NCBI RefSeq assembly: GCF_004005905.1
Contig: NZ_SACO01000010.1
Coordinates: forward strand, 62,001 to 126,000
Reading direction: 5' to 3'
Origin: Novosphingobium umbonatum
GTDB taxonomy: Bacteria; Pseudomonadota; Alphaproteobacteria; Sphingomonadales; Sphingomonadaceae
Length of the DNA stretch: 64,000 nucleotides
Shown here: piece after piece, positions 8,259 through 17,078 of the stretch
Layout of the letters: each line of letters begins with the position of its first letter
Position numbering within the stretch: the stretch's first letter is position 1
Program-made: the position numbers and the translations under genes
The notes under the pieces: model-generated
Databases searched by the model: none
The model's input: only the letters and a program-made list of their open reading frames with translations
Told to the model about the DNA's origin: nothing

Positions 8259-9773
8259 ATGTTTGATGTTGCAATTATCGGCTGTGGCCCCGTGGGGGCC
8301 ATGGCAGCCAACCTGCTGGGCCGCGCAGGCCTGTCGGTGGTGGTGCTGGAAAAAGAGCTGACCCATTACCCCCTGCCGCGCGCGGTGCATCTTGATCACG
8401 AGATGATGCGCCTGTTCCAGTCGGCGGGCGTGATCGATCGGGTGTTGCCCGATATGATCGACACCGATGGCCATATGCATATTGGCGCGGACCATCAGGT
8501 CATCCGCTATATGGGCACGGTCGGCATGGCGCGCCCCTTTGGCTGGTCGAATGACTGGTTCTTCTATCAGCCCGAGCTGGAAGCCCATTTGCGCGACGGT
8601 TTTGCCGATCTGCCGCAGGTGGAGCTGAAGCTGGGTGCGGAATTCACCGGTCTGTCGCAGGAAGATGGTCCGGTGCGGATCAGCTATACGCTGGACGGCG
8701 CGGAGCAGCAGGTCTCGGCGCGCTGGGCGATTGCCTGCGATGGTTCGCGCAGCCCCGTGCGCAAGGCCTTGGGCGTCAAGCTGGACGACCTCGATTTCGA
8801 AGAGCCTTGGCTGGTGGTCGATGCCGAGGTGGAAGGTCCGGTGTCCTTCCCGCCGCTGAAAGGCGTGCCGGAAGCCGCCGATGTGCAGCGCCTGTCGGTG
8901 ATGATGTGTGACCCCAAGCGTCCGGCCACGATTGTGCCGGGCCGCGGCAACCACCGCCGCTGGGAATTCATGCTGCTGCCCGGTGAAGATGACCAGCAGA
9001 TGATGACGCCTGAAAAGGTGGGTGAGCTGGTGGGCGCATGGATGAAGGATGTGCCGCACAAAATCGTGCGCGCCGCCACCTATCGTTTCCACGGGCTGGT
9101 GGCCGAACAGTGGCAGGTGGGCAATGTGTTCCTTGCCGGTGATGCCGCGCACCAGACCCCGCCCTTCTTTGGGCAGGGCATGTGCCATGGCTTGCGCGAT
9201 ATTGCCAATCTGGCGTGGAAAATGGCGGCGATCATCCATGATCACGCCTCGCCCGAAATTCTGGTCACCTATCAGCCCGAACGCGATCCGCATGTGCGCG
9301 GCGTGATTGGCGCTGCCGTGGCGGCCGGCCGCTATATTTGCGAGCTTGACCCTGCCAAGGCCGCCGCGCGCGATGCCGAAATGGTGGCTCGTGCTGCGGC
9401 ACAGGCTGGCCAGCACCAGACCGCGCATGACCTGATCCCCGCCATTTCCACCGGCATCATCCTGCGCGGCAGCCCCTCGGCGGGCGAGCGCTTCATCCAG
9501 CCTATGCTGGAAGATGGCCGCAAGCTGGACGATCTGACCGGCGATGGCTGGCGCCTGTTTGTGAAGGGTGCCGCCTCGGCCGTGGCCGGTGTGACCACTG
9601 TGGATGCAGCTCAGCTTCCCGATGGTGGCGCGGTGCTGGCATGGCTGGAATCGCGGGCTGCGCAAGCGGTGCTGGTGCGTCCGGACCATTATGTGTTCGG
9701 TACCGGTGATGTGGCTGGCCTGCTGGATGCGCGCCAGCGTCAATTGGGTCTGGCGCAGGAGATGGCGGCATGA
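8259..9773 (+). CDS. FAD-dependent aromatic monooxygenase, MhpA-like
   Basis: A 504-residue class A flavoprotein hydroxylase. An N-terminal FAD-binding GCGPVGAMAANLLGRAG is followed by the mid-protein CDGSRSPVRK and the second FAD motif FLAGDAAHQTPPFFGQGM then HGLRDIANLAWK, which is strongly like 3-(3-hydroxyphenyl)propionate hydroxylase. A thioredoxin-like C-terminal domain follows. Such enzymes use NAD(P)H and O2 to hydroxylate phenols before ring cleavage. It starts six bases after the amidohydrolase and its stop overlaps the next gene by four bases. The flavonoid 8-hydroxylase FdeE of Herbaspirillum belongs to the same broad family, which makes a flavonoid A-ring substrate plausible. Confidence 0.85.
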   Translation: MFDVAIIGCGPVGAMAANLLGRAGLSVVVLEKELTHYPLPRAVHLDHEMMRLFQSAGVIDRVLPDMIDTDGHMHIGADHQVIRYMGTVGMARPFGWSNDWFFYQPELEAHLRDGFADLPQVELKLGAEFTGLSQEDGPVRISYTLDGAEQQVSARWAIACDGSRSPVRKALGVKLDDLDFEEPWLVVDAEVEGPVSFPPLKGVPEAADVQRLSVMMCDPKRPATIVPGRGNHRRWEFMLLPGEDDQQMMTPEKVGELVGAWMKDVPHKIVRAATYRFHGLVAEQWQVGNVFLAGDAAHQTPPFFGQGMCHGLRDIANLAWKMAAIIHDHASPEILVTYQPERDPHVRGVIGAAVAAGRYICELDPAKAAARDAEMVARAAAQAGQHQTAHDLIPAISTGIILRGSPSAGERFIQPMLEDGRKLDDLTGDGWRLFVKGAASAVAGVTTVDAAQLPDGGAVLAWLESRAAQAVLVRPDHYVFGTGDVAGLLDARQRQLGLAQEMAA

Positions 9774-10180
9774 TCACGCTGGCTCAGGCACAGACCATTC
9801 TTTCCGCTGGCCTTGCCCATGCGCGCGCAGCCTCAGCCAAGCCTTTGGCGATGGTGGTGCTGGATGCGGGCGGCCATCCGGTGGCCATGGCGCGTGAGGA
9901 TGGCGCCACCTTCTTCCGCGCCGATATTGCCAAGGCGAAGGCCTATGGCGCGCTGGGCATGGGCGCGGACACCGCCATTCTGGCCGAGCGGGCCAAGGGC
10001 AATCCGGTGTTCTTTTCCGGCGTGGTGACCACGGTGGGCGGTGATCTGGTGTTCTCGCCCGGTGGCGTGCTGGTGAAGGATTCCGGCGGCGCGGTGATCG
10101 GCGCGGTGGGCGTTTCGGGTGATACCGGCGAGATGGATGCCGAGTGCGCCATCGCGGGCATCAAGGCCGCAGGCTTCTGA
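9770..10180 (+). CDS. GlcG/HbpS-family protein (DUF336)
   Basis: A 136-residue single-domain protein of the GlcG/HbpS (DUF336) family, recognisable by PLAMVVLDAGGHPVAMARED, FFRADIAKAKAYGALGMG and the Gly-rich SPGGVLVKDSGGAVIGAVGVSG. Members are small cytoplasmic or exported proteins, some heme-binding, often found in aromatic and glycolate catabolic operons without a proven catalytic role. The start overlaps the hydroxylase stop (ATGA), so the two are coupled. No signal peptide is seen. Confidence 0.85.
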   Translation: MITLAQAQTILSAGLAHARAASAKPLAMVVLDAGGHPVAMAREDGATFFRADIAKAKAYGALGMGADTAILAERAKGNPVFFSGVVTTVGGDLVFSPGGVLVKDSGGAVIGAVGVSGDTGEMDAECAIAGIKAAGF

Positions 10181-10191
10181 AAAGGGTTGAG

Positions 10192-11118
10192 ATGATGATG
10201 AAACTGCGCAGCATCGAACTGGCTCTGCCCAAGGCAGCCGAGGCGCATCGCTGGATGATCGACATTTGGGGTTGCGCCGATGCGGGCCAGCAGGGGGACA
10301 CGTTCTACCTGCGCGGCAGCGGCACCTTCCCCTATCTGGTCTCGCTCAGCGAGAGCGCGGATAATTTCGTGCGCTCCACCACCTTTGTCTGCTCGCCCGA
10401 CCGTCTGGCCCAAGTGGCCAAGGCGGCGCTGGCGCGTGGCCTGAATGCCGCGCCTTGCGTGTCGAGCGATCCGGGCGGCGGCGAAGGTCTAGTGGTGGAA
10501 CTGGCCGAGGGCGAATTGCTGCGTTTCCTTGTGGGCGCCGAAGAAGTCGCTCCCATCGAAGGCCATAGCAAAGCCTCGCGCCGCGTGATGCCGGTGAAGT
10601 TGACCCATGTGGTGTTCAACGCGGCTGATGCCGAAGCCAGCGGCGATTTGGTCGAGGAAGTCCTCGGCTTCCGCGTGTCGGACCGCACCAAGGGCATGGT
10701 CTTTGTCCGCTGCAATGAAGCGCATCATTCCACCGCCTTTGCCCGTGCCGGTTTCTCCAGCCTCAACCATATCGCCTTTGAAATGGAAGATCTGGACAGC
10801 GTGATGCGCGGCATTGGCTGCATGCGCGACCATGGCTTTGCCCCCGCATGGGGTCCGGGCCGTCATGGTCCGGGCGACAATGTCTATGCCTATTACATCG
10901 CGCCCTTTGGTCCGGTGATCGAATATTCGACCGCGGTGGAAAAGGTGGGCGATGATTATCAGGCGGGCGAGCCTGATGACTGGACCTGGCCGGAAAAGCG
11001 CATCGACCAGTGGGGCGTGTCCGACAAGGATTTTGCGGGTCTGCGCATTGCGGAAGAAGCCTTCCGTTTCCGCCGCGAATGGGATCCGGCCCCGATCGAA
11101 CAGTTTGCAGGAGTATAA
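10192..11118 (+). CDS. VOC-superfamily extradiol-type dioxygenase
   Basis: A protein of 308 residues from ATG 10192, with further in-frame ATGs at 10195 and 10198; an upstream GTG at 10144 lies inside the preceding gene and is not favoured. It holds two vicinal-oxygen-chelate modules. The second carries a likely 2-His-1-Glu iron site: His139 (KLTHVVF), His193 (LNHIAFE) and Glu244 (GPVIEYST), spaced as in type I extradiol dioxygenases such as BphC. The expected role is meta-cleavage of the catechol-type product made by the hydroxylase two genes upstream, giving a substrate for the FAH-family hydrolase just downstream. Confidence 0.8.
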   Translation: MMMKLRSIELALPKAAEAHRWMIDIWGCADAGQQGDTFYLRGSGTFPYLVSLSESADNFVRSTTFVCSPDRLAQVAKAALARGLNAAPCVSSDPGGGEGLVVELAEGELLRFLVGAEEVAPIEGHSKASRRVMPVKLTHVVFNAADAEASGDLVEEVLGFRVSDRTKGMVFVRCNEAHHSTAFARAGFSSLNHIAFEMEDLDSVMRGIGCMRDHGFAPAWGPGRHGPGDNVYAYYIAPFGPVIEYSTAVEKVGDDYQAGEPDDWTWPEKRIDQWGVSDKDFAGLRIAEEAFRFRREWDPAPIEQFAGV

Positions 11119-11124
11119 TCCCCC

Positions 11125-11958
11125 ATGCGTTACATCTCTTTCACCCGCGCCGATGGCAGCGCCTCCTATGGCCGTCTGGATGGCGAAACCGTTTATGATC
11201 TGGGCGTCGAAGGCGCGCCGGTGGACCTGAAGGCCGCGCTGGCCGCTGGCGTGCTGGAAGGCCTGTCCGATGGTCCGGCGCTGGCTTTGGCTGACGTTAA
11301 GCTGCTGCCGCTCGTGCCCAATCCGGACAAGATCCTGTGCGTGGGCCTCAACTATGCCACCCATGTGGCCGAAACGGGCCGTGAGCAGAAAGAGCATCCC
11401 GCCATCTTCACCCGCTATGCCGACAGCCTGATCGCTGATGGCGATGCCATGGTCCGCCCGCCCGAAAGCGTGCGTTTCGACTATGAAGGCGAGCTGGCGA
11501 TTGTGATCGGCAAGAAGGGCCGCCGCATCGCGCCTGAAAACGCATGGGACCATGTTGCTGGCTATTCGGTCATCAATGATGGCTCGATCCGCGATTGGCA
11601 GCGCCACAATATCCAGTTCACCCCTGGCAAGACCTGGCCCGCCACCGGCCCCTTCGGCCCCGCGCTGGTGACCAAGGATGAAGTCGCCGATCTGGCCAGC
11701 CAGCGCGTGCAGACCCGCGTGAATGGCGAGTTGGTGCAGGATCAGCCGATCAGCGACCAGATCTGGGATATTCCCACGGTCATCGCCTATTGCTCGACCT
11801 TCACCGATCTGAACCCCGGCGATGTGATTGCCACCGGCACGCCGGGCGGTGTGGGCGACAAGCGCAAGCCGCCGCTGTACCTGAAGGCCGGTGACGTGGT
11901 GGAAGTATCGGTGGGCGTGATTGGCAAGCTGTCCAATCCGGTGATCGACGAAGCATAA
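11125..11958 (+). CDS. Fumarylacetoacetate hydrolase-family protein
   Basis: A 277-residue protein with a complete FAH catalytic domain: LCVGLNYATHVAETG, the metal-binding FDYEGELAIVIG, GYSVINDGSIRDWQ, and the C-terminal DVIATGTPGGVG. These cytoplasmic Mg-dependent enzymes hydrolyse, hydrate or decarboxylate oxo-acids formed after aromatic ring cleavage. It begins six bases after the dioxygenase and ends the five-gene catabolic operon. A C-C bond hydrolase acting on the ring-cleavage product is the most likely job. Confidence 0.87.
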   Translation: MRYISFTRADGSASYGRLDGETVYDLGVEGAPVDLKAALAAGVLEGLSDGPALALADVKLLPLVPNPDKILCVGLNYATHVAETGREQKEHPAIFTRYADSLIADGDAMVRPPESVRFDYEGELAIVIGKKGRRIAPENAWDHVAGYSVINDGSIRDWQRHNIQFTPGKTWPATGPFGPALVTKDEVADLASQRVQTRVNGELVQDQPISDQIWDIPTVIAYCSTFTDLNPGDVIATGTPGGVGDKRKPPLYLKAGDVVEVSVGVIGKLSNPVIDEA

Positions 11959-12045
11959 TTAATACCATCCGGCCCGATGGGCCAACCAGACAAGCACCGG
12001 GTTGGGGCACGTATCCCCCCCGGGCTTTAAGTTAGGGAGAATATC

Positions 12046-14364
12046 ATGAGCAAGATCCTTCCCCGTCATTTGCTGTCGGGTGCCGCACTGGGCGCGATGC
12101 TGACTTTCGCCGCGCCGCAGGCCATGGCTGCCGATGCGCCGGAACAGGTTGCCGCCCCCGGCGATATCGTGGTGACCGCAAGCCGCCGCGCCGAACGTCT
12201 GCAGGATGTTCCCATCGCCGTGTCGGCCATTGGCGCTGCCCAGATCAAGTCGGGCGGTTTCCAGCAATTGACCGATATCCAGTATCAGGTTTCGGGCGTG
12301 CAATTCGGCAATTCGCCCAATGACGCGGGCTTCCGTCTGCGCGGCGTGGGTACGGCGGGCGGCTATTCCAGCTCGTCGGAACAGAATGTCGGCACCGTGG
12401 TTGATGGCGTGGTCATTCCTTTCGGCAACCCCGTGGGCAGCCTTGGCGATCTGGAACGCGTCGAAGCGCTCAAAGGTCCGCAGGGCACGCAGTTCGGCAA
12501 GAACGCCTCTTCGGGCGTGATCAACATCACCACCGCCAAGCCCAAGTTCGGCGTGCTGTCGGGCAAGGTCTTCGCCTCCTATGGCGAGTTGAACGAAGTC
12601 AACACCAATGCCTCGGTCAATATTCCGGTCAGCGCCAATTCGGCTCTGGCGGTCTATGCCTATTATCGCAGCAATGACGGCTTCGTGAACAATGTGGTGC
12701 GCCATGAAAAGTGGGGCGGCACGATCAACTCGGGCGTGCGTGCGAAATATTTCTACGAGCCCAGCGATGATCTGAGCTTCTATCTGATCGGCGACTATTC
12801 GCGCAATGTGGGCCGTGGCCCCGGCCAGCTGTGGACGATCAACTCGCTTCCCAACAGCTATGGCACCGCTGCCGGTGCTTTGGCGACGGCTCGTTTTGCC
12901 AATCTGGCCTCGCTGGGCGTGACGCCGGGCCTGACCAATGACAAGTCGGTGGAAAATTCGGCAGGCTATAATTCGGAACAGAATTACGGCGGCTCGCTGG
13001 AAATCAACAAGAAGCTGGGCAATTACAACCTGACCTCGATCACTGCCTATCGCGGTTTCGTGCAGGGCGCGGCGGCCTATGCGATTGACGCCACCAGCTA
13101 TTCCATCTTCACCGCCCGCGAAATGCCCAAGCCGCAGAGCTTCATCAGCGAAGAACTGCGCCTGAGCTCGGCTTCGGGCAGCAAGCTGGAATTCATCGGC
13201 GGTATCTATGCCTCGTCGCGCAAGGTGGGCAGCCCCAATTTCTACAGCGCGGCCCAGCTGCGCCCCGCTCTGCCTTTTGCCACCACCACGATCAATATTT
13301 CGGCGGGCAAGACCAACACCCAGACCAAGTCGGACTCGGTGGCCGGTTTTGTCGATGGCAAATATCACGTGACCGAGCAATTCGCGCTGATCGGCGGTTT
13401 CCGCTATCAGTATGACTGGGTGAAGTCCTCCAGCGTCACCACGCTGGACGAACAATATATGCCCGGCACGGTGGTCGATGGCGGCTTTGTCGTGCCCTAC
13501 ACCGCCCGCCCCATGTCCACCGGTTCGGTGTCCAAGGGTGGCTGGTCGGGCAAGGCTGGCGCCAATTACAAGATCAACCGCGACGTGATGCTGTTTGGCA
13601 CCATTGCCCGTGGTTACTTGGGCCCGACGGTCACGTTCTCGGGTCTGACCGGCACGCGTTCCGACGTGAACCCCCAGACGGTGCGCGACATCGCGCTGGG
13701 TATCAAGTCGCAGCTGTTCAACCGCGCGGTGACTTTCAACGCCAGTGTGTTCTTTGACCAGTACAAGAACCTGCAGACCAGCGTGTTCAACGGCACCGAA
13801 TTCCTCACGCAGAACGCCGGTGGCTTTAACGCCAATGGTTTCGAGTTTGACGCCAACTGGCGTGTCAGCCCCGAATTCTCGCTGCGTGGCGGCATGACCT
13901 ATTCGGAGACCAAGTTCACCGATTATGAAACCGCCTGCCCTGCCGTGGTGAAGGCCGCCTATACTTGCTACACCAAGAATGGCACCAGCCTGGTGCAGGC
14001 CGCTGGCGAACCCCTGTCGGGCGCGCCCAAGGTCAGCGCCACCTTTGGTGCTGACGTAAAGGTGCCGATCAACGATCGCCTGAACTTCGACTGGTCGGCC
14101 AATTTCTACTATCGCAGCCGCGTGCAGTATGACGTGGCCAGCGCGGTGTCGTCGCAGCCGGGCTATTACACGATCGGTCTGAACACCGGCGTGGGCGATG
14201 CCGAGGGCAAGTGGCGCGTGGGTGTCTTCGCCCGCAACCTGCTGGACAAGCGCTTTGTCGCTTCGGTGATCGGCATGCCCTTTGCCGATGCCGGTGCCAC
14301 GGTGAACTGGCTGACGCGTGAAGGTCGTCGTACGGTGGGCGTCAGCGCCACGATGAGCTTCTAA
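12046..14364 (+). CDS. TonB-dependent outer-membrane receptor
   Basis: A 772-residue outer-membrane receptor: signal peptide ending near AMAADA, plug domain with DIVVTASRRAERLQDVPIAVSAI and RVEALKGPQGTQFGKNASSGVINITT, then a long beta-barrel ending in Phe (TMSF), as needed for BAM insertion. No N-terminal sigma-regulator extension is present. It belongs to the sphingomonad branch that imports plant-derived oligosaccharides and aromatics rather than only siderophores. It lies between the ring-cleavage operon and the alpha/beta-hydrolase/GH1 pair, so its cargo is probably the same glycoside or its aglycone. Confidence 0.93.
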   Translation: MSKILPRHLLSGAALGAMLTFAAPQAMAADAPEQVAAPGDIVVTASRRAERLQDVPIAVSAIGAAQIKSGGFQQLTDIQYQVSGVQFGNSPNDAGFRLRGVGTAGGYSSSSEQNVGTVVDGVVIPFGNPVGSLGDLERVEALKGPQGTQFGKNASSGVINITTAKPKFGVLSGKVFASYGELNEVNTNASVNIPVSANSALAVYAYYRSNDGFVNNVVRHEKWGGTINSGVRAKYFYEPSDDLSFYLIGDYSRNVGRGPGQLWTINSLPNSYGTAAGALATARFANLASLGVTPGLTNDKSVENSAGYNSEQNYGGSLEINKKLGNYNLTSITAYRGFVQGAAAYAIDATSYSIFTAREMPKPQSFISEELRLSSASGSKLEFIGGIYASSRKVGSPNFYSAAQLRPALPFATTTINISAGKTNTQTKSDSVAGFVDGKYHVTEQFALIGGFRYQYDWVKSSSVTTLDEQYMPGTVVDGGFVVPYTARPMSTGSVSKGGWSGKAGANYKINRDVMLFGTIARGYLGPTVTFSGLTGTRSDVNPQTVRDIALGIKSQLFNRAVTFNASVFFDQYKNLQTSVFNGTEFLTQNAGGFNANGFEFDANWRVSPEFSLRGGMTYSETKFTDYETACPAVVKAAYTCYTKNGTSLVQAAGEPLSGAPKVSATFGADVKVPINDRLNFDWSANFYYRSRVQYDVASAVSSQPGYYTIGLNTGVGDAEGKWRVGVFARNLLDKRFVASVIGMPFADAGATVNWLTREGRRTVGVSATMSF

Positions 14365-14377
14365 ATCCGCTGACAAG

Positions 14378-14412
14378 AGGCGGCGCAGGTCACAGGCTTG
14401 CGCCGCCTTTTC
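14378..14412 (+). terminator. Terminator after the TonB receptor gene
   Basis: The 10-bp perfect stem AGGCGGCGCA (14378-14387) with TGCGCCGCCT (14399-14408) and an 11-base loop is followed by TTTTCC. It lies 14 bases past the receptor stop. Confidence 0.85.
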
Positions 14413-14415
14413 CTA

Positions 14416-14424
14416 TTGTAACAA
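14416..14424. promoter_or_regulatory. TTGTAACAA motif upstream of the hydrolase/GH1 operon
   Basis: Second copy of the 9-mer seen at 2553-2561, again just after a terminator T-run and 11 bases before the next start codon. At this spacing it could overlap the transcription start or block translation initiation. The binding protein is unknown. Confidence 0.3.
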
Positions 14425-14435
14425 GGGCCACTGCC

Positions 14436-15296
14436 ATGACCGACAAGCAGACCACCACGCGCCACGCCATTGCCGCCATGGGGCAGGGGCTGGGGCCAGT
14501 GGTGCTGGAACAATGCCGCGCCTTGTATGAAGCCGAGCAGCAGGCGCTGGTGGCCCAAGTGCCCTTGGCGGCGCGCGATCTGGCCTATGGCCCGCATGAA
14601 AGGCACCGGCTGGACCTTTATGGTGCGGTGGAAAATGGCCTCAAGCCGGTGCTGCTGTTTGTGCATGGCGGCGGTTTCGTGCTGGGGGACAAGGGTGATA
14701 CCGGTTGGGCCAATGCCGCGGTTGGTCGCTGGGCCGCAACGCAGGGCTGGATCGGGGCGGTGATGAATTACCGTCTGGCCCCCGATCATCTCTGGCCCGC
14801 GGGCAGCGAGGATGTCGGCGCGGCGCTGGATTATCTGCGCGCCCATGTGGCCGATCATGGCGGCGATCCGGAACGCATTGTGGTGATGGGCACCTCGGCG
14901 GGGGCGGTGCATGTCTCCGGCTTTCTGCGCCTGCGGGCCGATCATGGCGATCTGGTGCGCGGGGCGGTGCTTTTGTCGGGCCTTTATGGCTATGAACCGA
15001 TCGACGCCAAGGACGAGCGCTATTACGGCGCGCCCGACACCTATGCCGACAAGGCGCCGCGCGAAGCTGTCGCCTCCACCAGCCTGCCTTTGTTGGTCGC
15101 CTGTTCGCAGCATGATCCGGCGCGGTTTCAGGCTGAATTTCTGGGGCTGATGCAGGACCGACTGGCCCGCCATGGCACCATGCCGCGCTCGATCATCGTG
15201 CCGGGGCATAATCATTACACGCTGGCGATGCATCTGGGCACAAGCGATCAGCGTTTGGCCGATGAAATCGCCGCCTTTATGGGAGATATTCTGTGA
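14436..15296 (+). CDS. Alpha/beta-hydrolase (hormone-sensitive-lipase/arylformamidase-like)
   Basis: A 286-residue cytoplasmic alpha/beta-hydrolase. The oxyanion motif VHGGGFVLG is near residue 73, the nucleophile elbow MGTSAG near 153, and the final His in VPGHNHYT near 254. This arrangement fits carboxylesterases and arylformamidases that cut small esters or amides. No signal peptide is visible. The stop overlaps the GTG of the GH1 gene (GTGA), so the two are co-translated. It may cleave an ester-linked phenolic or a lactone in the same pathway. Confidence 0.78.
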   Translation: MTDKQTTTRHAIAAMGQGLGPVVLEQCRALYEAEQQALVAQVPLAARDLAYGPHERHRLDLYGAVENGLKPVLLFVHGGGFVLGDKGDTGWANAAVGRWAATQGWIGAVMNYRLAPDHLWPAGSEDVGAALDYLRAHVADHGGDPERIVVMGTSAGAVHVSGFLRLRADHGDLVRGAVLLSGLYGYEPIDAKDERYYGAPDTYADKAPREAVASTSLPLLVACSQHDPARFQAEFLGLMQDRLARHGTMPRSIIVPGHNHYTLAMHLGTSDQRLADEIAAFMGDIL

Positions 15297-16606
15297 TCGA
15301 CCGTCGTAGCCTGCTGGCTGGCGCCGCCGCTTTGGCCGCCACCCCTGCTTTTGCCGCCAAATCCGCAGCCAAGCCGTTCAACCCTGCCTTCCCCAAGGGT
15401 TTTCTGTGGGGCGCATCCACCGCCGGTCATCAGGTGGAGGGCAATAACACCACCTCCGACCTGTGGTTTCTGGAGCATCAGACGCCCACCATCTTTGCGG
15501 CGCCTTCGGGCGATGCTGCCAACAGTTTCCTGCTGTGGGAACAGGATCTGGATCTGGCGAAAAAGATCGGTCTCAACACCTATCGCTTTGGCGTGGAATG
15601 GGCGCGGATCGAGCCGGAAAAGGGGCAGTTTTCGCAGGCGATGCTCGACCATTACGGGCGGATTGTTGATGGTTGCCGCGCCCGTGGCTTGACCCCGATT
15701 GTTACCTATAGCCATTTCACCGCGCCTCTGTGGTTCTCGGCCCAGGGTGGCTGGACCAATCCGGAAAGCGCGGAACTCTTCGCTCGCTATTGCACGAAAG
15801 TGACCAAGGCGTTTGGTGACCGCATCGGCTATGCGATTACCTTCAACGAGCCGAACATCCTGTCGATCATCAAGCCGATCCTGCCCCCGCCGGTTTGGGA
15901 AATGCAGAAAGTGACGCTGGACACCGCCTCCAAACGTTTGGGCGTCAAGCGTTTCGTGGCGGCCAATGTGGCGGGCTATGACGATATCGCGCCTTTGCAG
16001 GATGGCATTGCCGTGGCCCATAAGGCTGGCCGCGCCGCGATCAAGGCGGTGGCGCCCAAGTTGCCGGTGGGGCTCTCGCTCTCGATGATTGATGATCAGG
16101 CGGTGGGCAAAGGGTCGATCCGCGACAAGATGCGCGCCGAATTCTATGGCCGCTGGCTGGAACTGGCCAAGGGTGATGATTTCATGGGCGTGCAGAATTA
16201 CGAGCGCGCCCTGTGGGGCGACAAGGGCAAGCTGCCCGCGCCTGCCGGTGCCATCGTCAACTGGTCGGGCACGGAAGTCTATGCGCCCTCGCTGGCAGCG
16301 ACCGTGCGCTATGCCTATCAGGAAACGCATGTGCCCATTCTGGTGTCCGAACATGGCGTTGGCACCGATGATGACACGATCCGCGCCCGTTTCATCCCGG
16401 AAGCTTTGCATGATCTGAAGCAGGCGGTGGATGATGGCGTGCCGGTGATCGGCTATTGCCACTGGTCGCTGGTGGACAATTTCGAATGGATTTTCGGCTT
16501 CAAGCCCCGTTTCGGTCTTGCCAGCTTTGATCCGGTCACTTTTGCGCGTACAGCCAAGCCCAGCGCTGCGGTTCTTGGTCGTATCGCGCAGGCCAATTCG
16601 CTGTAA
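15293..16606 (+). CDS. Exported glycoside hydrolase family 1 (beta-glucosidase-like)
   Basis: A 437-residue GH1 enzyme with a signal peptide beginning with an Arg pair (DRRSLLAGAAALAATPAFA), which may be Tat-type. The family N-terminus FPKGFLWGASTAGHQVEG is present. The acid/base Glu186 lies in TFNEPN and the nucleophile Glu353 in LVSEHGVGT; the usual TENG is SEHG here. GH1 enzymes remove beta-linked glucose or related sugars from plant glycosides. Start GTG overlaps the preceding stop. Together with the GH106 rhamnosidase it could strip a rhamnosyl-glucose (rutinose-type) disaccharide in the periplasm. Exact sugar specificity is not readable. Confidence 0.87.
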   Translation: MIDRRSLLAGAAALAATPAFAAKSAAKPFNPAFPKGFLWGASTAGHQVEGNNTTSDLWFLEHQTPTIFAAPSGDAANSFLLWEQDLDLAKKIGLNTYRFGVEWARIEPEKGQFSQAMLDHYGRIVDGCRARGLTPIVTYSHFTAPLWFSAQGGWTNPESAELFARYCTKVTKAFGDRIGYAITFNEPNILSIIKPILPPPVWEMQKVTLDTASKRLGVKRFVAANVAGYDDIAPLQDGIAVAHKAGRAAIKAVAPKLPVGLSLSMIDDQAVGKGSIRDKMRAEFYGRWLELAKGDDFMGVQNYERALWGDKGKLPAPAGAIVNWSGTEVYAPSLAATVRYAYQETHVPILVSEHGVGTDDDTIRARFIPEALHDLKQAVDDGVPVIGYCHWSLVDNFEWIFGFKPRFGLASFDPVTFARTAKPSAAVLGRIAQANSL

Positions 16607-16621
16607 TCAGAAGGTTCCCCC

Positions 16622-17077
16622 GTGCTCAACACTGCCGCCTATATCCGCCGCGAAACTTTGGTCAGCATGGTGATCAACACGGTGCTGAGCTACGCCTTCT
16701 TTCTGGGCGTGTTTGGCCGTGGCGGGGATGTGCCGGTGTGGGGCATGGGGGCCTATGTCTTCGATTTCGGGCCGCAGTCCTTCATGATCGGGTTGATGGC
16801 CACCCTGGTGCCCGGCGCTTTGGCGGGCAAGGCGCGGCGCGCGGGGAAGGTGGCGGCTTGGGCAGGGGCAAGCCGTTTGCCCAAGGGTCTGGTGCCGCGC
16901 GCTGTTCTGGTCGCGCTGGGCAGCGTCGCTCTGGGCGTGGGCGGTTCGGCGCTGGTGGTCACTCTGCTGGGCGTGCAGAGCCTGCCCTATACGGCGGCGC
17001 TGACGGCCAAGCTGGTGTTCGGGGCGGCGCTGGCCCTGTTGGTAACGCCGCCCGGATTGAAGGCCGCCCTGCGTTAA
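16622..17077 (+). CDS. Small integral membrane protein of unknown function
   Basis: A 151-residue hydrophobic protein starting GTG 16622, fifteen bases after the GH1 gene, so probably in its operon. Four likely transmembrane helices can be seen (about residues 13-32, 48-66, 84-108 and 117-140), with a basic loop KARRAGK between the second and third. I do not recognise a named family. The position suggests a membrane partner of the catabolic cluster, but nothing in the sequence indicates substrate or activity. Confidence 0.6.
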   Translation: MLNTAAYIRRETLVSMVINTVLSYAFFLGVFGRGGDVPVWGMGAYVFDFGPQSFMIGLMATLVPGALAGKARRAGKVAAWAGASRLPKGLVPRAVLVALGSVALGVGGSALVVTLLGVQSLPYTAALTAKLVFGAALALLVTPPGLKAALR

Positions 17078-17078
17078 A

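Noticed and set aside
11959..14376. Very long minus-strand open frame (about 800 codons) opposite the TonB receptor gene
   Set aside because: Antisense shadow produced by GC-rich codon bias; no family features and the plus strand carries a clear receptor.
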